Source: DAOUAE01 sp034433795 (GTDB taxonomy: Bacteria > Chloroflexota > UBA6077 > FW602-bin22 > DAOUAE01). Taken from it: DNA of 7,016 nt. Within the stretch, counting starts at the first letter, position 1. The number at the start of each line of letters is the position of its first letter. The stretch is taken from NCBI GenBank assembly GCA_034433795.1, contig DAOUAE010000059.1, positions 1 through 7,016 of the forward strand, read 5' to 3'. The position numbers and the translations under genes are program-made. Shown here in pieces: positions 5,974 to 7,016 of the stretch. The notes beneath the pieces are model-generated. The model was not told the DNA's origin. It worked only from the letters and a program-made list of their open reading frames with translations, and made no database searches.

Positions 5974-6457
5974 GGCCGGTCGTCCGGGAGGTCTCGCGCC
6001 CGTTTTGGGCATGCCGCCTGACGCTCGCTCGGCGCCGAGCGCACAGTACAGAAGGGGGCGCCCATACGTTCTGTTCGGCGTCCTCCTCGGTGAATCAGCG
6101 CTCGGGCGAGGGCAGCCGGCGGTCGACCGGGAGGAGCCGCGGGCACCCGTCTGACTGGCGATCACGGCCGACCGGCCGTCCCCAACGCCCCGCAGTCCGG
6201 CCGGCCCACTCCCCACCGCCTGCGTGCTCTGCGTGGGGAAACTCGGGGCGGTCCAGGACGAGCACCCCGGTCTCGAGGCTGTCCCGGGCCTCGGCCATCC
6301 GCCGCCGGTGCTGCCGGATAGCGTCGTCCTCCCAGGCGCCGTCGCCGGTGGACTGCTGCCTGGCCTGAACGTTGCCTCCCACCAGGGCACGGGCCCTGGG
6401 TTTCGAAAGGCCCGTTGTCGTCCCCGGAATTTTTGTCCGAGAGCGAAGAGGCCGGGG
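5974..6457. other. Gene-less spacer before tnpB
   Basis: No convincing gene is seen between the glycosyltransferase stop and the tnpB promoter. A minus-strand frame from a GTG at 6382 to TGA at 6095 (95 codons) has a partly coding-like stretch (RRMAEARDSLETGVLVLDR) but no good ribosome site and no family I recognise; it may be a remnant. No tnpA-like frame and no clear T-tailed terminator for the operon is visible. Palindromes present: a 16-bp perfect one at 6026-6041 (CGCTCGGCGCCGAGCG) and ACGGCCG/CGGCCGT at 6164-6179. Confidence 0.5.
6382..6415. repeat. Two overlapping, mutually exclusive hairpins
   Basis: CCAGGGC (6382-6388) pairs with GCCCTGG (6393-6399) around a 4-base loop. Alternatively ACGGGCC (6389-6395) pairs with GGCCCGT (6409-6415) around a 13-base loop. 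Both cannot form at once. They lie about 90 bases before the tnpB start, where an IS200/IS605-type element would carry its subterminal hairpin, so this is a candidate left end. I cannot fix the cleavage site. Confidence 0.45.
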
Positions 6458-6486
6458 TTGACAGCAGTTGCCTTTTTTGTTAACAT
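6458..6486 (+). promoter_or_regulatory. Promoter of tnpB with very short leader
   Basis: A perfect TTGACA (6458-6463) is followed after exactly 17 bases by TAACAT (6481-6486), four of six consensus bases, in an AT-rich island containing a T6 tract. The expected start is near 6493, only about 10 bases before the ATG at 6503. The region between has no purine-rich ribosome site, so tnpB would be translated from an almost leaderless mRNA. Confidence 0.75.
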
Positions 6487-6489
6487 CTA

Positions 6490-6519
6490 TTCAGACGAAC
6501 GGATGTACGATTGTCTGAA
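6490..6519 (+). promoter_or_regulatory. Inverted repeat enclosing the tnpB start codon
   Basis: TTCAGAC (6490-6496) is the exact reverse complement of GTCTGAA (6513-6519). The next two pairs inward also match (G6497-T6512 wobble, A6498-T6511), giving a 9-bp stem with a 12-base loop (6499-6510) that contains the ATG at 6503-6505. Because transcription should start near 6493, within the left arm, the mRNA's first bases would fold over the initiation region unless the start lies slightly downstream. It may instead act as DNA, as an operator over the start point. Low TnpB output controlled by a 5' hairpin would resemble what is known for IS200 tnpA, but that link is inference. Confidence 0.55.
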
Positions 6520-7016
6520 GGTTCTGCAGGCGTTCCGTTTCGAACTGGACCCGAACCGGGCGCAGCGGGTGGCTTTGGCCAAGCACGTGGGGGTCGCCCG
6601 CTTCGCGTACAACTGGGGATTGCAGCGGTGTCTCGAGGCGCTGACGCAGGGTCAACCCCTTCCCACCGCCGTCCAACTCCACAAGGAATGGAACCGCTGG
6701 AAGAGGCAGCACGCCCTCTGGTGGCAGGAGGTCTCGAAGTGCGCCCCCCAGGAAGCCCTCCGGGACTTGGAGAAGGCCTTCCGGAACTGGCGGGAGGGCC
6801 GGGCGAAAAGACCCCGGTTCAAGCGCAAGAAGAGCCTGGAGGACAACAAAGCCCGGCTGACCGGCACCATTCGGGTGTTCCCCCGCCATGTGCAACTGCC
6901 GCGTCTCGGGAAAGTGCGCACCAAGGAGCGGACGGACAGGCTGCTGACCCTGCTCACCGCGCAGAAGGCGCGGATTCTCTCGGCCACGATTGCTCGGGAG
7001 GCGGACCGGTGGTTCG
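6503..7016 (+). CDS. tnpB: TnpB, IS200/IS605-type RNA-guided nuclease (N-terminal part)
   Basis: The frame is open from ATG6503 to the window edge: 171 residues, with the gene continuing beyond. It carries the N-terminal hallmarks of TnpB/OrfB: the opening LKVLQAFRFELDPNRAQ (5-21), the helix ARFAYNWGLQRCLEAL (32-47), LHKEWNRWKR (59-68), SKCAPQEALRDLEKAFRNW (78-96), the basic stretch KRPRFKRKK (102-110), then TGTIRVFPRHVQLPRLGKVR (120-139) and RILSATIAREADRWF (157-171). TnpB proteins are RNA-guided DNA endonucleases related to Cas12 that help the element persist at its donor site. The RuvC catalytic Asp/Glu residues and zinc finger lie past the window, so activity cannot be judged. No in-frame start lies closely upstream. 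A promoter and a start-codon hairpin lie just before it, and no tnpA is seen. Codon use is less GC-extreme than in neighbouring genes. Confidence 0.93.
   Translation, partial: MYDCLKVLQAFRFELDPNRAQRVALAKHVGVARFAYNWGLQRCLEALTQGQPLPTAVQLHKEWNRWKRQHALWWQEVSKCAPQEALRDLEKAFRNWREGRAKRPRFKRKKSLEDNKARLTGTIRVFPRHVQLPRLGKVRTKERTDRLLTLLTAQKARILSATIAREADRWF

Larger units (their letters stand above)
6382..7016 (+). mobile_element. IS200/IS605-superfamily element, left part, tnpB-carrying
   Basis: The window ends inside an element defined by its tnpB gene (6503 onward). The left boundary is uncertain: 6382 is only the first base of the candidate subterminal hairpin pair, and the true end could lie some tens of bases to either side. 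These elements lack terminal inverted repeats and target duplications, so none are expected. No tnpA is visible upstream, so it is either an IS1341-type (tnpB-only) element or has tnpA elsewhere. Its right end, where the guide RNA is normally encoded, is outside the window. The shift to Lys/Gln-rich, less GC-extreme codons supports acquisition by transfer. Confidence 0.6.

Noticed and set aside
5370..6368. 332-codon plus-strand frame crossing the glycosyltransferase stop
   Set aside because: The first part is an out-of-frame shadow of the glycosyltransferase, and the remainder (after 5973) is Ser/Arg/Pro-rich with no family likeness or ribosome site.
3280..6486. 1068-codon open frame on the minus strand
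   Set aside because: It lies antisense to the GGT-like and glycosyltransferase genes. The product is Gln/Pro/Arg-rich low-complexity text without domains, as expected when stops are rare in GC-rich DNA.
6491..6895. 134-codon minus-strand frame
   Set aside because: It is antisense to tnpB, whose conserved motifs are clear on the plus strand.
1..7016. CRISPR array or other short regularly spaced repeats
   Set aside because: No directly repeated 20-40 base unit with regular spacers was seen on reading through the window.

Overview
The window is very GC-rich bacterial DNA (clearly well above 65% by eye). Its gene content suggests a Chloroflexota-like bacterium, possibly a thermophile. The main pointer is a large membrane glycosyltransferase whose C-terminal half carries tandem beta-sandwich modules of a style I associate with Chloroflexi membrane proteins. 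A manganese (non-heme) catalase and a signal-less gamma-glutamyltransferase-like enzyme are compatible with this. The taxonomic call is inference, not proof.

Layout, left to right. Bases 1-183 are the 3' end of an unidentified gene, closed by a strong rho-independent terminator (205-245). A gene-less stretch of about 300 bases follows with two long perfect hairpins (263-290, 398-434) and a terminator for the opposite strand (515-552). Next, on the minus strand, is a complete manganese catalase gene (571-1464). Its promoter is textbook (TTGACA, 17 bp, TATGAT; 1575-1603). A 29-bp perfect palindrome (1542-1570) lies over the expected transcription start and contains two Fur/PerR-family core dyads (AATnATT). 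After a gene-less divergent spacer, a plus-strand pair begins at a plausible promoter (1887-1916) embedded in a 9-bp inverted repeat. The pair is a GGT-like Ntn-hydrolase (1949-3562) and a GT-C type membrane glycosyltransferase (3559-5973), joined by a GTGA start/stop overlap, so they are very likely co-transcribed and translationally coupled.

From 5974 to about 6457 there is no convincing gene. The window ends inside a tnpB gene (6503 to beyond 7016) of an IS200/IS605-superfamily element. It has its own promoter ending only about 16 bases before the start codon, and an inverted repeat that would put the start codon in the loop of a hairpin at the extreme 5' end of the mRNA. No tnpA is seen upstream. 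The less GC-extreme, Lys/Gln-rich composition of tnpB marks it as an acquired element.

How the genes work together: the catalase looks like a self-contained, repressor-controlled peroxide-defence unit. The GGT-like and glycosyltransferase genes form an operon by overlap, but no shared pathway can be deduced. The most distinctive signals are regulatory: the catalase operator, the dyad over the GGT promoter, and the start-codon hairpin of tnpB. I did not find a clearly new multi-gene system.
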